From NCBI GenBank assembly GCA_945965395.1, contig CAMFND010000051.1:1-46538 (forward strand): a stretch of DNA of 46,538 nt. Reading direction: 5' to 3'. The DNA comes from an uncultured Bacteroides sp. GTDB lineage: Bacteria; Bacteroidota; Bacteroidia; Bacteroidales; Bacteroidaceae. Each line of letters opens with the position of its first letter. The first letter of the stretch is position 1. Below, in pieces: positions 25,042 to 34,616 of this stretch. The notes beneath the pieces were generated by a model that had not been told where the DNA came from, ran no database searches, and saw nothing but the letters and a program-made list of their open reading frames with translations. The position numbers and the translations under genes are program-made.

Positions 25042-27129
25042 ATGAAGAAGCTATTTTTTACAACCCTATTCATACTGGTGTGTACGGCCCTTTCGGCACA
25101 GAACACCATCTCCCAATACGGACAAGGAATGTCGGCCACCGGAATGGACGGCAACAGATATGACCGAAACGGTAATCCGATAGATACAACCGCAGTGATT
25201 GATGCCAGCACCGTACCAGTGGGACTGAATGCCTGGAAAATCGACACACGCTTTGGAGAAATGACCCCCGTTCCGATCGATACCCTGCAACATGGTTTCC
25301 AGAACTCCAATGATACGGGAGGGCCTACGGGACATTATACTTACTTGGGCAACTTGGGAGCTCCGCGTATCTCACACGTGTTCTTTGAACGGAAAGAAAG
25401 CAGCCAGTTTTTCTTCACCGATCCATACGATTTCACCGTACGGAAACCCAGTGACGTGGTATATACCAATACCAAGTCACCGTTCACCAACCTGACTTAC
25501 TTCAAGCAGGGAGACGGACGCTACGGAGAGGAACGTTTCAAGGCTTACTTTGCCGTAAATGTGAACAAGCGCTTAGGATTCGGATTCGACATTGACTACA
25601 CCTACGGACGAGGAAAATACGACAGCCAGTCGACAGCACTGTTCAACGGTAATCTCTTTGCCTACTACCACGGCGACCAGTACGATATGCATTTCAGCTT
25701 TATCAATGAAAACCTGAAGGTGGCCGAAAACGGAGGTATCACGGACGACCGCTACATCACCAACCCGCTGGAGATGGCCGAAGGAAACCGGACTTACGAA
25801 ACGTATTCTATCCCGACCAACCTGTCGAATATCTGGAACAACAATACCGGATACCATGCCTTTCTGACTCATCGGTATAACTTAGGATTCTACCGCGATG
25901 AAACGACTGAGAACGATACGATTACCAAAGAAGTATTCGTTCCGGTGACCAGCTTCATTCATACCGTCAACGTAGACATCAACCGCAGAAAATACGTGTC
26001 TTATGACGTCGACCAGAATGAAGAATACTTTGAACATAACTATCTGGGCAAGGATTCACTGGACATCACCAAGAACTTCTCTATCAAGAACACCGTCGGC
26101 ATTGCTCTGCGGGAAGGATTCAACAAATGGGCTAAAGCCGGACTGACCGTCTTTGCCAGCTTTGAGCATCGTAACTTTACGCTGACAGATACCATTACCG
26201 GCACTCCCGGACGACGCATTCCGACAACTCACAAGGAGAATGTCTTGTCCATCGGAGGTCAGCTTATCAAGTCACAGGGAAAGACGCTGCATTACAATGT
26301 ATTAGGTGAAGTAGCCATGCTTGGAGAAGATGCCGGGCAGTTCAGTGTAGAAGGACAGGGTGACCTGAACTTCCGCCTGTTCAACGACACTGTACGCCTG
26401 GAAGCCAATGCCTATATCAAGAACCTGAATCCTACGTTCTACTACCGTCATTTCCACTCCAAACATTACTGGTGGGACAATGACCTGAGCAAAATCATGC
26501 GTACACGCATTGAAGGAAAGCTGAGCATCGACCGCTGGCGGACACAGTTGAAGGCGGGAGTAGAAAATATCACCAACTATACGTACCTGGACAATGCCTC
26601 AGTAAAATACACCAATGCCAATGATGTAGTCAGCTACAAGAACAACATGGCTGTACGCCAGCATTCCGGAAACATTCAGGTGTTCAGTGCCAGCCTGCGT
26701 CAGGATTTCAAGCTGGGCATCCTTCATTTAGACAATGAAGTCACCTACCAGAAAACCAGTAACGAAACCGTACTCCCCTTGCCGGAACTTGTGCTCTATC
26801 ACGACCTGTACATCCGGTTCGGACTGGCCAAAAAGGTGTTGAGCATTGAAATGGGAGCCGACATGCGGTACTTCACACAATATTACGCACCCGACTATGC
26901 TCCGGCTATCGGACAGTTCTACCTGCAAAATCCGGACACACGCTACAAACTTGGCGGATACCCGCTCATCAACGGATACATCAACCTGCACCTGAAACGT
27001 ACGCGTATCTTCGTACAGATGTATAACCTGCTGCAGCGCACGGGAGAAAAGAGCTACTTCTTGGCTCCGCACTATCCGCTCAACCCGCGTATTCTGAAAG
27101 TAGGACTCTCATGGAACTTCTTTGATTAA
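25042..27129 (+). CDS. putative outer-membrane porin (Porin_10-like)
   Basis: The 695-residue protein has a Sec signal peptide (FFTTLFILVCTALSAQ) and then long runs of alternating aromatic strands, ending in a C-terminal beta-strand with terminal aromatic residues (VGLSWNFFD), typical of a beta-barrel outer-membrane protein. The order PRISHVFFERKESSQFFFTDPYD, SPFTNLTYFKQGDGRYGEERFK resembles the Bacteroidetes putative porin family. Substrate unknown. The frame is open from 25024; the start at 25042 begins the signal. It is followed after ten bases by a periplasmic binding protein-like gene. Confidence 0.8.
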   Translation: MKKLFFTTLFILVCTALSAQNTISQYGQGMSATGMDGNRYDRNGNPIDTTAVIDASTVPVGLNAWKIDTRFGEMTPVPIDTLQHGFQNSNDTGGPTGHYTYLGNLGAPRISHVFFERKESSQFFFTDPYDFTVRKPSDVVYTNTKSPFTNLTYFKQGDGRYGEERFKAYFAVNVNKRLGFGFDIDYTYGRGKYDSQSTALFNGNLFAYYHGDQYDMHFSFINENLKVAENGGITDDRYITNPLEMAEGNRTYETYSIPTNLSNIWNNNTGYHAFLTHRYNLGFYRDETTENDTITKEVFVPVTSFIHTVNVDINRRKYVSYDVDQNEEYFEHNYLGKDSLDITKNFSIKNTVGIALREGFNKWAKAGLTVFASFEHRNFTLTDTITGTPGRRIPTTHKENVLSIGGQLIKSQGKTLHYNVLGEVAMLGEDAGQFSVEGQGDLNFRLFNDTVRLEANAYIKNLNPTFYYRHFHSKHYWWDNDLSKIMRTRIEGKLSIDRWRTQLKAGVENITNYTYLDNASVKYTNANDVVSYKNNMAVRQHSGNIQVFSASLRQDFKLGILHLDNEVTYQKTSNETVLPLPELVLYHDLYIRFGLAKKVLSIEMGADMRYFTQYYAPDYAPAIGQFYLQNPDTRYKLGGYPLINGYINLHLKRTRIFVQMYNLLQRTGEKSYFLAPHYPLNPRILKVGLSWNFFD

Positions 27130-27139
27130 TTCTCTGCCT

Positions 27140-27958
27140 ATGAAGAGAAACCAAATTCTATACCTGGCAGGCGGATTGATTATTCTTGTCGCCATACTCC
27201 GGCTCTGTTCACACCATGAAGAAGAACCGAAGTTCACACCGCGCGACTATCCGGAAATCATCGAGTCAGGTATCCTCCGTGCAGTAACGGAATACAACAC
27301 CATCAGCTATCATGCCGACAAGGACAGTCTGTCGGGTTTTGACTACGAGCTGCTGAATGCCTTTGCACAGGCCAAGAACCTGCAGCTGGAAGTCACTCCG
27401 GAAATGAGCTTTGAGGAACGGTTGAAAGGCCTCAACAAAGGGAAATACGACCTGATTGCTACGGAAACGACCGTAACTACCCGCTCCAAAGACTCCCTTC
27501 TCTTCAGCCACACTCTGCTGCTCAGCAAACAGGTGCTGGTACAGCGCAAACCGGAAGAAGGAAAAGACAGTCTGTACATACACAACCAGCTGGAGTTAGG
27601 ACATAAAACCTTGCACGTGGTCAAAGGCTCTCCTGCCCTGCTACGTCTGCACAACCTCATCAGCGAGATAGCGGACACCATCTATATCCAAGAGATAGAA
27701 CAATACGGTCCTGAACAACTTATGGCTATGGTTTCTGGAGGAGACATTGACTATGCCGTGTGCGACGAGAACATTGCCAAGGCAAACATGCACCTATATC
27801 CCAACCTGGATATTGATACCGACATCAGTTTCACCCAATTCTACGCATGGGGAGTAGCCAAACATTCTCCCATCCTGCTCGACAGCCTGAACCAATGGCT
27901 CGACGAGTACATGAAAAGCGAAGACTATCAGAAATTATATAAAAAATACTTTCACTAA
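27140..27958 (+). CDS. membrane-anchored substrate-binding protein (SBP_bac_3 / MltF N-terminal type)
   Basis: The 272-residue protein has an N-terminal hydrophobic segment (LYLAGGLIILVAILRLC), possibly a lipobox ending LRLC, and then a family 3 solute-binding fold: GILRAVTEYNTISYHADKDSLSGFDYELLNAFA and the closing MVSGGDIDYAVCDEN. No ABC permease or ATPase is near. The layout equals MltF without its lytic transglycosylase domain, so a sensory or envelope-maintenance role is as likely as transport. It is ten bases after the porin gene and 12 before the oxidoreductase gene. Confidence 0.8.
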   Translation: MKRNQILYLAGGLIILVAILRLCSHHEEEPKFTPRDYPEIIESGILRAVTEYNTISYHADKDSLSGFDYELLNAFAQAKNLQLEVTPEMSFEERLKGLNKGKYDLIATETTVTTRSKDSLLFSHTLLLSKQVLVQRKPEEGKDSLYIHNQLELGHKTLHVVKGSPALLRLHNLISEIADTIYIQEIEQYGPEQLMAMVSGGDIDYAVCDENIAKANMHLYPNLDIDTDISFTQFYAWGVAKHSPILLDSLNQWLDEYMKSEDYQKLYKKYFH

Positions 27959-27970
27959 AACCACTCATCT

Positions 27971-28960
27971 ATGATCAAACTGGATAAAGTAAACTGGGGA
28001 TTCATCGGATGCGGTGAAGTCACCGAAAAGAAAAGCGGACCCGCTTTTAACATGATAGAAGGCTCACGGGTGGTTGCCGTCATGAGCCGCGACGAAGAAA
28101 AAGCCAAATCCTACGCCATACGCCATCAGATACCCCGATGGTACACCGACGCACAAGAGTTAATTGGAGACGAAGATGTGAATGCCATTTACATCGCTAC
28201 TCCTCCTTCTTCGCATGCCACATTTGCCATCATGGCAATGAAGGCCGGCAAACCGGTGTACATCGAGAAGCCGATGGCTGCCAGCTATGAAGACTGCGCA
28301 CGTATCAACCGTATCTCGAAAGAAACTGGAGTGCCTTGCTTCGTAGCTTATTACCGCCGCTACCTGCCCTACTTCCAGAAAGTCCGCCAACTGGTGGAGG
28401 AAGGTGAAATCGGTAACGTTATCAATGTGCAGATTCGTTTTGCACAGCCCCCGCGCGCACTCGACTACAACACCAAGAATTTGCCGTGGCGTGTGCAACC
28501 CGATATTGCAGGTGGAGGTTATTTCTACGATCTTGCCCCCCATCAGCTTGATTTATTGCAAGACATGTTCGGATGTATTCTCGAAGCAGAAGGCTACAAA
28601 TCCAACCGTGGCGGACTGTATGAAGCAGAAGATACAATCAGTGCCTGCTTCAAGTTCGACTCCGGTCTGCCCGGCTCAGGTTCCTGGTGCTTTGTAGCCC
28701 ACGACTCCGCCAAGGAAGACCGTATTGAAATTATCGGAGACAAAGGCATGATTTGCTTCTCCGTCTTCACCTACGACCCGATAGCCCTGCATACAGAGCG
28801 CGGACGTGAAGAAATCCTGCCTCCTAACCCTCCTCATGTACAGCTTCCATTGATTAAAGCGGTAGTAGAGCATCTGCAAGGAAAGGCAGTCTGCACCTGC
28901 GACGGTGTCAGTGCCACTCCTACCAACTGGGTAATGGACCGCATTCTGAACAAACTTTAA
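27971..28960 (+). CDS. Gfo/Idh/MocA family NAD(P)-dependent oxidoreductase
   Basis: The 329-residue protein has an N-terminal Rossmann fold (WGFIGCGEV near residue 9) and the family marker EKPM (about residue 98) with the catalytic-type lysine. A C-terminal alpha/beta domain with PDIAGGGYFYDLAPHQLD, the usual substrate-binding stretch, follows. These enzymes oxidise or reduce sugars and cyclitols. The substrate cannot be told. It is tightly spaced with its neighbours, so probably co-transcribed with the porin and binding-protein genes. Confidence 0.88.
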   Translation: MIKLDKVNWGFIGCGEVTEKKSGPAFNMIEGSRVVAVMSRDEEKAKSYAIRHQIPRWYTDAQELIGDEDVNAIYIATPPSSHATFAIMAMKAGKPVYIEKPMAASYEDCARINRISKETGVPCFVAYYRRYLPYFQKVRQLVEEGEIGNVINVQIRFAQPPRALDYNTKNLPWRVQPDIAGGGYFYDLAPHQLDLLQDMFGCILEAEGYKSNRGGLYEAEDTISACFKFDSGLPGSGSWCFVAHDSAKEDRIEIIGDKGMICFSVFTYDPIALHTERGREEILPPNPPHVQLPLIKAVVEHLQGKAVCTCDGVSATPTNWVMDRILNKL

Positions 28961-28980
28961 CCAATACATTATTATTTGGG

Positions 28981-30141
28981 GTGAAACCACTCTCCTTGTT
29001 GACCATACTGTCTGTACTCCTTCTCTATCCGACGCATACCATGGCTCAGGTAGAGAAGAAAGACAGCGTGTCAATCAACGAACCGGCTCCTGTGGCTTCT
29101 CCCCGACTATCATTAAGCAGTCTGACCGACGGTATTGTCCGTTCCATCAAGTACACTGGAGAAGAAATCAAGAAAGCCGGGGCCAAACTGAACACCATAG
29201 ACACCACTTACATCTCTCCCAACAAATACAACCTGGCCTTCATGCTGGAGCAAAGTTCCTGGTATGAACATTACCGATTGGGAAGTAACGACGGACAAAG
29301 TCTGAACTTTGCCCCAAACATCAATACCAAGCTGGGAGTTTATTTTGGCTGGAGATGGATTTTTCTGGGACTTTCTTTCGACATCAAGGACCTTATTGGG
29401 AAAGGTAAGGAAAAAGCTCCCCGAAAAGAAATTGTATTCAACCTATATAGTGCCAAATTTGGCGTAGATTTATATTACCGGAAAACAGGCAGCGACTTCA
29501 AGCTGTCTTCTTATGAAAAGTTCAATCTGAGTCAAAGCTATGTTAACACACATTTCAACGGCTTTCAAAGCAACATCAAAGGACTGAATGCCTACTGGAT
29601 TTTCAACCACAAGCGCTTTTCCTATCCTGCGGCCTACAGCCAGTCGACCAACCAGCGGAAAAGCTGCGGCTCCCTGCTGACCGGGTTCTCCTATTCCCAG
29701 CATAACATTTCCTTCGACCATACGCAACTGCCCGAAGAAATACAACAGCAACTCAGTCCCTCTCTGAAATTTCACAGCCTGCGCTATACCGACTACAACC
29801 TCAGCGTGGGCTATGGTTACAACTGGGTGTTTGCCAGAAACTGTCTGCTGAATATTTCTCTCCTTCCTGCCATAGCCTATAAAAAGGCACGTATCAACGA
29901 CCAGCCCACCCAAAGCGGAACCGACTGGGCGCAATGGATAAGAGACATCAACTTTGACCTGATTACACGTGCAGGCATCACCTGGAACAACAGCAAATAC
30001 TATGTAGGAGCCTCTCTCGTGCTTCACACATACGACTACCGGAAACCCACTTTCTCTATGACCAATTCTTTCGGAAGCCTGCGCATCTACATGGGATTTA
30101 ATTTCTGGAAGAAGAAAGAATATCGTGAAAAGAAGGAATAA
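28981..30141 (+). CDS. DUF4421 outer-membrane beta-barrel protein
   Basis: The 386-residue protein has a signal peptide (LLTILSVLLLYPTHTMAQ) and matches the Bacteroidetes DUF4421 pattern: PNKYNLAFMLEQSSWYEHY, NINTKLGVYFGWRWIFLGLSFD and repeated aromatic strands to the C-terminus, followed by a Lys/Glu tail. It is predicted to be an outer-membrane barrel of unknown function. The start is a GTG at 28981; no ATG suits the signal peptide. It follows the oxidoreductase gene by 20 bases. Confidence 0.82.
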   Translation: MKPLSLLTILSVLLLYPTHTMAQVEKKDSVSINEPAPVASPRLSLSSLTDGIVRSIKYTGEEIKKAGAKLNTIDTTYISPNKYNLAFMLEQSSWYEHYRLGSNDGQSLNFAPNINTKLGVYFGWRWIFLGLSFDIKDLIGKGKEKAPRKEIVFNLYSAKFGVDLYYRKTGSDFKLSSYEKFNLSQSYVNTHFNGFQSNIKGLNAYWIFNHKRFSYPAAYSQSTNQRKSCGSLLTGFSYSQHNISFDHTQLPEEIQQQLSPSLKFHSLRYTDYNLSVGYGYNWVFARNCLLNISLLPAIAYKKARINDQPTQSGTDWAQWIRDINFDLITRAGITWNNSKYYVGASLVLHTYDYRKPTFSMTNSFGSLRIYMGFNFWKKKEYREKKE

Positions 30142-30145
30142 AAAA

Positions 30146-30177
30146 GGGAGCTGCCCCAGTGAATAAAAGCAACTCCC
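30146..30177. terminator. hairpin between convergent genes
   Basis: GGGAGCTGC pairs with GCAACTCCC apart from one mismatch. It lies between the DUF4421 gene and the convergent FadL-like gene, without a clear U-tract. Confidence 0.5.
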
Positions 30178-30206
30178 ATATTAAATAAAACAAACACAAT
30201 GAACTT

Positions 30207-31826
30207 CTAGAAGTGAACACCCAGCGTAAACAATAACTGATGACGTTCGTTGGTTACTTTTGTAGCTTGCAAAGCCTCATCACTGAATGCGTAAAAATCA
30301 GACTTGTATACATCATACTTATAAGCCAAGTCAGTGTAGAACCACTTGCCTCTGTAACCCAAACCTACAGTTACTGTATTACGAGCCAAATCATTGGTAT
30401 ATTCTGTATCCGTACGCATATCATTTGCATTCAACGACTTGTATGCTCCGTCCTTAAAAGCCGATGTTGAATAATTGTAACCTGCTCTCACACTAAAAGC
30501 TGAAGATATACGAGTTTCCATTCCCACACGCAACGTATGTTGACCTTTCAGTGTAGATTTAGTGTACTCATTCTGATTATCCATTGGAGTTCCGTCATTA
30601 TAATACAAACGGGAAGAGCCGAAATTAGCATACTCATATTCCGCACCCAAAGCCATGATACCTCCTAAAGTAGTTCCTGCACTGACATTGAACTTCCATG
30701 GTGTTATCAGACGATAATCCTGTACTATATCTCCCACATAACTTACTGTCTTTTCCACAAATTCTAACGGAGTTAACATTGTTCCATCCTCCTTCTGGTA
30801 AGTTAGTTTAGAATAAAGGTTGGAAGAGTACGTATCCGTCAACGAGTACCATGTAGGCGTATGAATGGCCAACCCAAAACGGAATGGAGACTCTTCTATC
30901 GGTCGAAAAATCGCACCAAGCTTCAGATTAATCCCTGTTCCTTCCGTACGATAGGCATTCTGCAATTCATAAAATCCAGAATGTCCACCATCATAAATGT
31001 CTTCCGTATAATAGGTACTACGAGTATAATTCACATCATTTACACCTAAAGTGATACCGAAATACATTCGATCCTCCACATTAAAGGCCACATTAAAATC
31101 ATACTCATTGATTCCACCTTCTTCCCGACTACGGAAGCCATTGGAATTTCCATTCCATCCAATCGTTCTCTGATAAGCTTCTCCTTTATCATTGGAGAAA
31201 GTTCCTATTCCTACCAGTTCTGTACGAACACCCATTATGCCTAAAAATGGATAATCCACATTATAATATGGATTGGAAAGATTTCCCGAACCTTCTGCAC
31301 CGTAATTATAGATGTTATCTATTTCTTTAATAGAATATAAATCCATCATATTGGCCATCTGCTGTGTTTGTGAAAGCCCACCAAGCATTCCACCTGCAGC
31401 AAACAGCTTGTTAAAATTACGACTTTTATGATAGTTAAAGCCAAAGTTCAAGTAACGAAGCGTCGTACGGTTACCAATTTTTGTGGAATACACAAAACCA
31501 ATCTGATCAAATGAAGCCTTGTTTCGTTTATCATTCATCATACTCCCGCCAAAATCACTCTCTGTCTTCGTACTATTCATACCAAAAGAAGTAGATAAAT
31601 CATGTCCTCTAAACAAGCCAATACCAGCCGGATTTGTTCCAATAGTGGAAATATCCGCTCCCAAAGCTCCCATGGCTCCTCCCATACCTACAAAACGGGC
31701 TGTACCGTTTAATTCATCACCAGCATAACGCACCGCATCATACGCAGTCTGCGCTATGGCTTGTGCACTCCACAACAATGAACAAGCCACTGCATACATA
31801 TATCTTTTTTTCATACTCTTTTCCAT
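30207..31826 (-). CDS. FadL/OMPP1-like outer-membrane transport protein
   Basis: This 539-residue protein has a signal peptide ending WSAQAIAQ and the FadL/TodX-family opening DAVRYAGDELNGTARFVGMGGAMGALGADISTIGTNPAGIGLFRG, where the NPAG motif is the hallmark of the plug region. The rest is a beta-barrel with aromatic strands, finishing LLFTLGVHF. In Bacteroides such proteins are often labelled hemin receptor, but the family exports or imports hydrophobic compounds and the ligand is unknown. The start may be 31826 or, giving a more standard signal, the ATG at 31814. It is 12 bases after the Gly/Tyr/Trp-rich gene. Confidence 0.85.
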   Translation of the reverse strand: MEKSMKKRYMYAVACSLLWSAQAIAQTAYDAVRYAGDELNGTARFVGMGGAMGALGADISTIGTNPAGIGLFRGHDLSTSFGMNSTKTESDFGGSMMNDKRNKASFDQIGFVYSTKIGNRTTLRYLNFGFNYHKSRNFNKLFAAGGMLGGLSQTQQMANMMDLYSIKEIDNIYNYGAEGSGNLSNPYYNVDYPFLGIMGVRTELVGIGTFSNDKGEAYQRTIGWNGNSNGFRSREEGGINEYDFNVAFNVEDRMYFGITLGVNDVNYTRSTYYTEDIYDGGHSGFYELQNAYRTEGTGINLKLGAIFRPIEESPFRFGLAIHTPTWYSLTDTYSSNLYSKLTYQKEDGTMLTPLEFVEKTVSYVGDIVQDYRLITPWKFNVSAGTTLGGIMALGAEYEYANFGSSRLYYNDGTPMDNQNEYTKSTLKGQHTLRVGMETRISSAFSVRAGYNYSTSAFKDGAYKSLNANDMRTDTEYTNDLARNTVTVGLGYRGKWFYTDLAYKYDVYKSDFYAFSDEALQATKVTNERHQLLFTLGVHF

Positions 31827-31838
31827 TTTACATTCACT

Positions 31839-33077
31839 TTATCTTCTGCGTGCACCGCCACCACCACCGGTACTGACTCCTCTGCTGGAAGAACTTCCAC
31901 CGCCACTTATTGTCGTACGATAACTTCCTCCACCAAAATCAACCCGATTGGTTCTTACAGAAGAATTTGTCCGTGAATTATCAAATCCATTCATCCGATT
32001 GCTGTTATTCTGATTCATCCGATCAAATGCTCCAGTATTTCGATAAGAATTCGGACGGGTACTGCTTGGACGGGTATAAGTAGATTCACCGATCCCTTGC
32101 GATGGACGAGAATATCTCACTCCCGTACTACGTACTCTTGAAGCGTCATCTGGACGGATAGAACGAACTCCATTCGTACCACTTACCACACGTCCTCCTG
32201 TTCTACCGTTTCGATCAAGACCACTCACAACACGACCTCCGGTTCGTCCATTACGATCGAATGCAGAGCCTACCGTGCCTCTTCGCACCACATTTTCCGC
32301 ACGACGATTATTGTAAGTATAAGAATGACCATGCCATCCTCCTCCCCATCCATACGACGGATAGTACGGGTGATGATGATGCCACCCCGGGCCCCAGTAA
32401 CCGGCCCAGTAACCTCCCCAATAGCCACCCCAGTAACCACCATACCAGTATGGAGAATACCAGCTGCTGTAATACCATGGAGAAGACCATCCCCAACCAA
32501 AGCTGAATCTTGGTCCGGCAATGCTCCAGTTCCATCTCCAGTCCCACCACAGCGGATTGCTGTAAGTCGGGAATACGTAAGCATAAAGTCCATCATCGTA
32601 TACGTTCCAGTCCCATGATGGGAAAGCTCCATACACTACGTCCCAGTACAGCGGACTGCTTACCGGAATGGCATAACGCGGACTACGGAAACGGACAATA
32701 CGCATGGCATATTCGTAATCATCCTGCGTACCTTCAAATCCGTTCACCCACTCTCCTCGTTCGCTATACGGTTTTTCCTGAATGTAAAGTGTATCGTTCT
32801 GCATGGAGAACGTGTTCTCACGCGATGTGTACCGACGGTTGTATTCGTCTACATCACGCGTATTTCCAGCCACATCCTTCACTACCACCGGCGTGGAAGT
32901 AGTCGATGTGGAATACACCGTTGTCCCCTGACTATTCTGCTTCGGGGCCGCTACGGTCTCCTTCTTCGTTTCCGCTTTTTTCTTGGGAACGAAGTAAAGG
33001 TCGTCGTTACTCTGGGCTGCCAGGACGAATGGCAAGCCAGCCAACATCAACGAAGCAAATACTTTCACCTTCATCAT
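31839..33077 (-). CDS. secreted low-complexity Gly/Tyr/Trp- and Arg/Ser-rich protein
   Basis: I do not recognise this 412-residue protein as a named family. It has a signal peptide (ASLMLAGLPFVLAAQ), a Lys/Glu-rich linker and a folded-looking part (about residues 60-150). Then comes a Tyr/Trp/Gly tract in which GGYWGGYW-type units repeat and end in HHHH, two tandem DRNGRTGGRVVSG units, and a Ser/Arg/Gly tail. Composition suggests a surface or matrix protein that sticks to carbohydrate or itself. It starts at 33077 or 33074, downstream of a promoter, and shares a transcript with the FadL-like gene. Confidence 0.75.
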   Translation of the reverse strand: MMKVKVFASLMLAGLPFVLAAQSNDDLYFVPKKKAETKKETVAAPKQNSQGTTVYSTSTTSTPVVVKDVAGNTRDVDEYNRRYTSRENTFSMQNDTLYIQEKPYSERGEWVNGFEGTQDDYEYAMRIVRFRSPRYAIPVSSPLYWDVVYGAFPSWDWNVYDDGLYAYVFPTYSNPLWWDWRWNWSIAGPRFSFGWGWSSPWYYSSWYSPYWYGGYWGGYWGGYWAGYWGPGWHHHHPYYPSYGWGGGWHGHSYTYNNRRAENVVRRGTVGSAFDRNGRTGGRVVSGLDRNGRTGGRVVSGTNGVRSIRPDDASRVRSTGVRYSRPSQGIGESTYTRPSSTRPNSYRNTGAFDRMNQNNSNRMNGFDNSRTNSSVRTNRVDFGGGSYRTTISGGGSSSSRGVSTGGGGGARRR

Positions 33078-33116
33078 AATTATATCATTTAACGGTTCTA
33101 CCTTTTTATTCTGATA

Positions 33117-33146
33117 CAAAATTAGGAAGATATTTTTCCCTATCAA
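33117..33146 (-). promoter_or_regulatory. promoter of the Gly/Tyr/Trp-rich and FadL-like genes
   Basis: On the minus strand TTG (33146-33144) and TAATTTTG (33124-33117) are 19 bases apart. This places the transcript start near 33111 and excludes the upstream in-frame ATG at 33146. Confidence 0.7.
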
Positions 33147-33149
33147 GCA

Positions 33150-33179
33150 GGAAATCCCTATTTCGAGGTAGGGATTTCC
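33150..33179. terminator. perfect hairpin after the biotin operon
   Basis: GGAAATCCCTA and TAGGGATTTCC form an 11-bp perfect stem with an 8-base loop, 27 bases after bioD. There is no clear U-tract, so it may act as a 3' end stabiliser instead. Confidence 0.55.
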
Positions 33180-33205
33180 CTAAACTTGTCGAATGCTCAA
33201 TCTTT

Positions 33206-33853
33206 TTACACTCCCAGGAACGGAACTACCACAAACTCTGCTTCCGGATATTCCCGTTTCAACAGGTCGCGCATGTATTCCTCCGTATCGCGACGGATAA
33301 TCTCATCATCTTCTTCCGGGAAGAGGTTGTAGGCCAGCGTGTGCAGACGGACGCCCCGACGCGTCATCGCTTCCAGACTCAGCAAGGTGTGGTTGATACT
33401 TCCCAGGCGACCAGAAGTGACGAACACCAGCGGATACTGCTTCTGTGCCACATAGTCGATGGTCAGCAGTTCACGGGTCAATGGCACCATCAGTCCTCCG
33501 GCCCCTTCCAGCAACACTGCATCATAGCGTTCACTCAGTGTCTGAGTGGCACGTTCAATCTTGTCGAAATCAATCGGGCGCTTGTCTATTTCCGCTGCCA
33601 GGTGCGGAGAACAGGGATAAGAAAAAATCTCCGGCATGGTCAATCGTTCCTTATCTTCCGGCAACAAGCCGGTACCCATAATCCGGCGGTGCAGTTCGAT
33701 GTCTTCCGACATATCCGTATTCCCCGTCTGAATCAGTTTCTCCGTAATAGTACGGATGCCCCGCTCGTTCCAGGTCTTGGCCAGGTAAGCCGTGGCATAA
33801 CTCTTTCCGATATTGGTATCGATACCACTGACAAAATATACATTCTTTTTCAT
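33206..33853 (-). CDS. bioD: dethiobiotin synthase
   Basis: The 215-residue enzyme carboxylates and closes the ring of 7,8-diaminononanoate to dethiobiotin using CO2 and ATP. The P-loop GIDTNIGKS is at residues 10-18 and the EGAGGLMVPL motif near 115 is the family hallmark. The length equals stand-alone BioD. In some Bacteroides bioA and bioD are fused; here they are separate. It is the last gene of the operon, 13 bases after bioC. Confidence 0.92.
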   Translation of the reverse strand: MKKNVYFVSGIDTNIGKSYATAYLAKTWNERGIRTITEKLIQTGNTDMSEDIELHRRIMGTGLLPEDKERLTMPEIFSYPCSPHLAAEIDKRPIDFDKIERATQTLSERYDAVLLEGAGGLMVPLTRELLTIDYVAQKQYPLVFVTSGRLGSINHTLLSLEAMTRRGVRLHTLAYNLFPEEDDEIIRRDTEEYMRDLLKREYPEAEFVVVPFLGV

Positions 33854-33866
33854 ACTCGTAACGTTT

Positions 33867-34616
33867 TTATTTTCTACATATCATATAAATAGGATGGAAG
33901 GTCAAATACACTTTTCCCCGTTCATCCGAAAATTGTTTCGTATAATTCCGGCAGAATTCCTGCAACCTGCCGCGTGTCCATGGCTGTGCAGCCGTACCCG
34001 TCACTCCGGTCTCCTTCAAATGCTTCAACACGTCCAAGGGGGAAGAAAATGACAGGCGCAACTGTTCCTCGTGGGCATACACTACCTCATAGCGTGCAGC
34101 CAGCATCTCTTTCAATTCCTCCAGCGACGGATACGACAATCCCGCCGCAGTCAGTGTCGCCACCTCCTCCGTATTGTGAGGACCAAAGGTACTGAAAGCC
34201 AGGTATCCCCCTTCATGCAACAACTTCCGGCATCCTGAAAAGAAACGTGGCAGGTCTTCAAACCACTGCACCGCCGAGCACGATACAATCAGGTCCTGCC
34301 CCTCCGGAAAAGCTAATGTCTCCGCATCCTTCGCCATGAAATGCACCTTTTCACCCAGCACATCCGCCAGATAAGGTTCCACTTCCGGACAAAGGTCATT
34401 CAGCCACATCTCTTCCGGTGCTGCCTGCTGCAAGTACATCCGCGTGAACATGCCCGTGCCGCAGCCAATTTCCAGCACCCGTTCCTGTATGTCCGAAGGA
34501 ATGTAACGGCCGGTCAGTTCCGCCATCCGGGATGCCACGTAACGCTGCACGTCGGCCTTGTCCAGGTAAGTCCCCACGGCCTTGGCAAAGCGCCGACTAA
34601 TCAGGGCCTTGTCCAT
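33867..34616 (-). CDS. bioC: malonyl-ACP O-methyltransferase
   Basis: The 249-residue SAM-dependent methyltransferase has motif I VLEIGCGTGMF at residues 47-57 and QDLIVSCSAVQWFEDLP near residue 97, which is characteristic of BioC. It methylates the malonyl group to disguise it as a primer for fatty-acid synthesis, the first step towards pimeloyl-ACP. Its start overlaps the end of bioG by 16 bases, a sign of translational coupling. Confidence 0.9.
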   Translation of the reverse strand: MDKALISRRFAKAVGTYLDKADVQRYVASRMAELTGRYIPSDIQERVLEIGCGTGMFTRMYLQQAAPEEMWLNDLCPEVEPYLADVLGEKVHFMAKDAETLAFPEGQDLIVSCSAVQWFEDLPRFFSGCRKLLHEGGYLAFSTFGPHNTEEVATLTAAGLSYPSLEELKEMLAARYEVVYAHEEQLRLSFSSPLDVLKHLKETGVTGTAAQPWTRGRLQEFCRNYTKQFSDERGKVYLTFHPIYMICRK

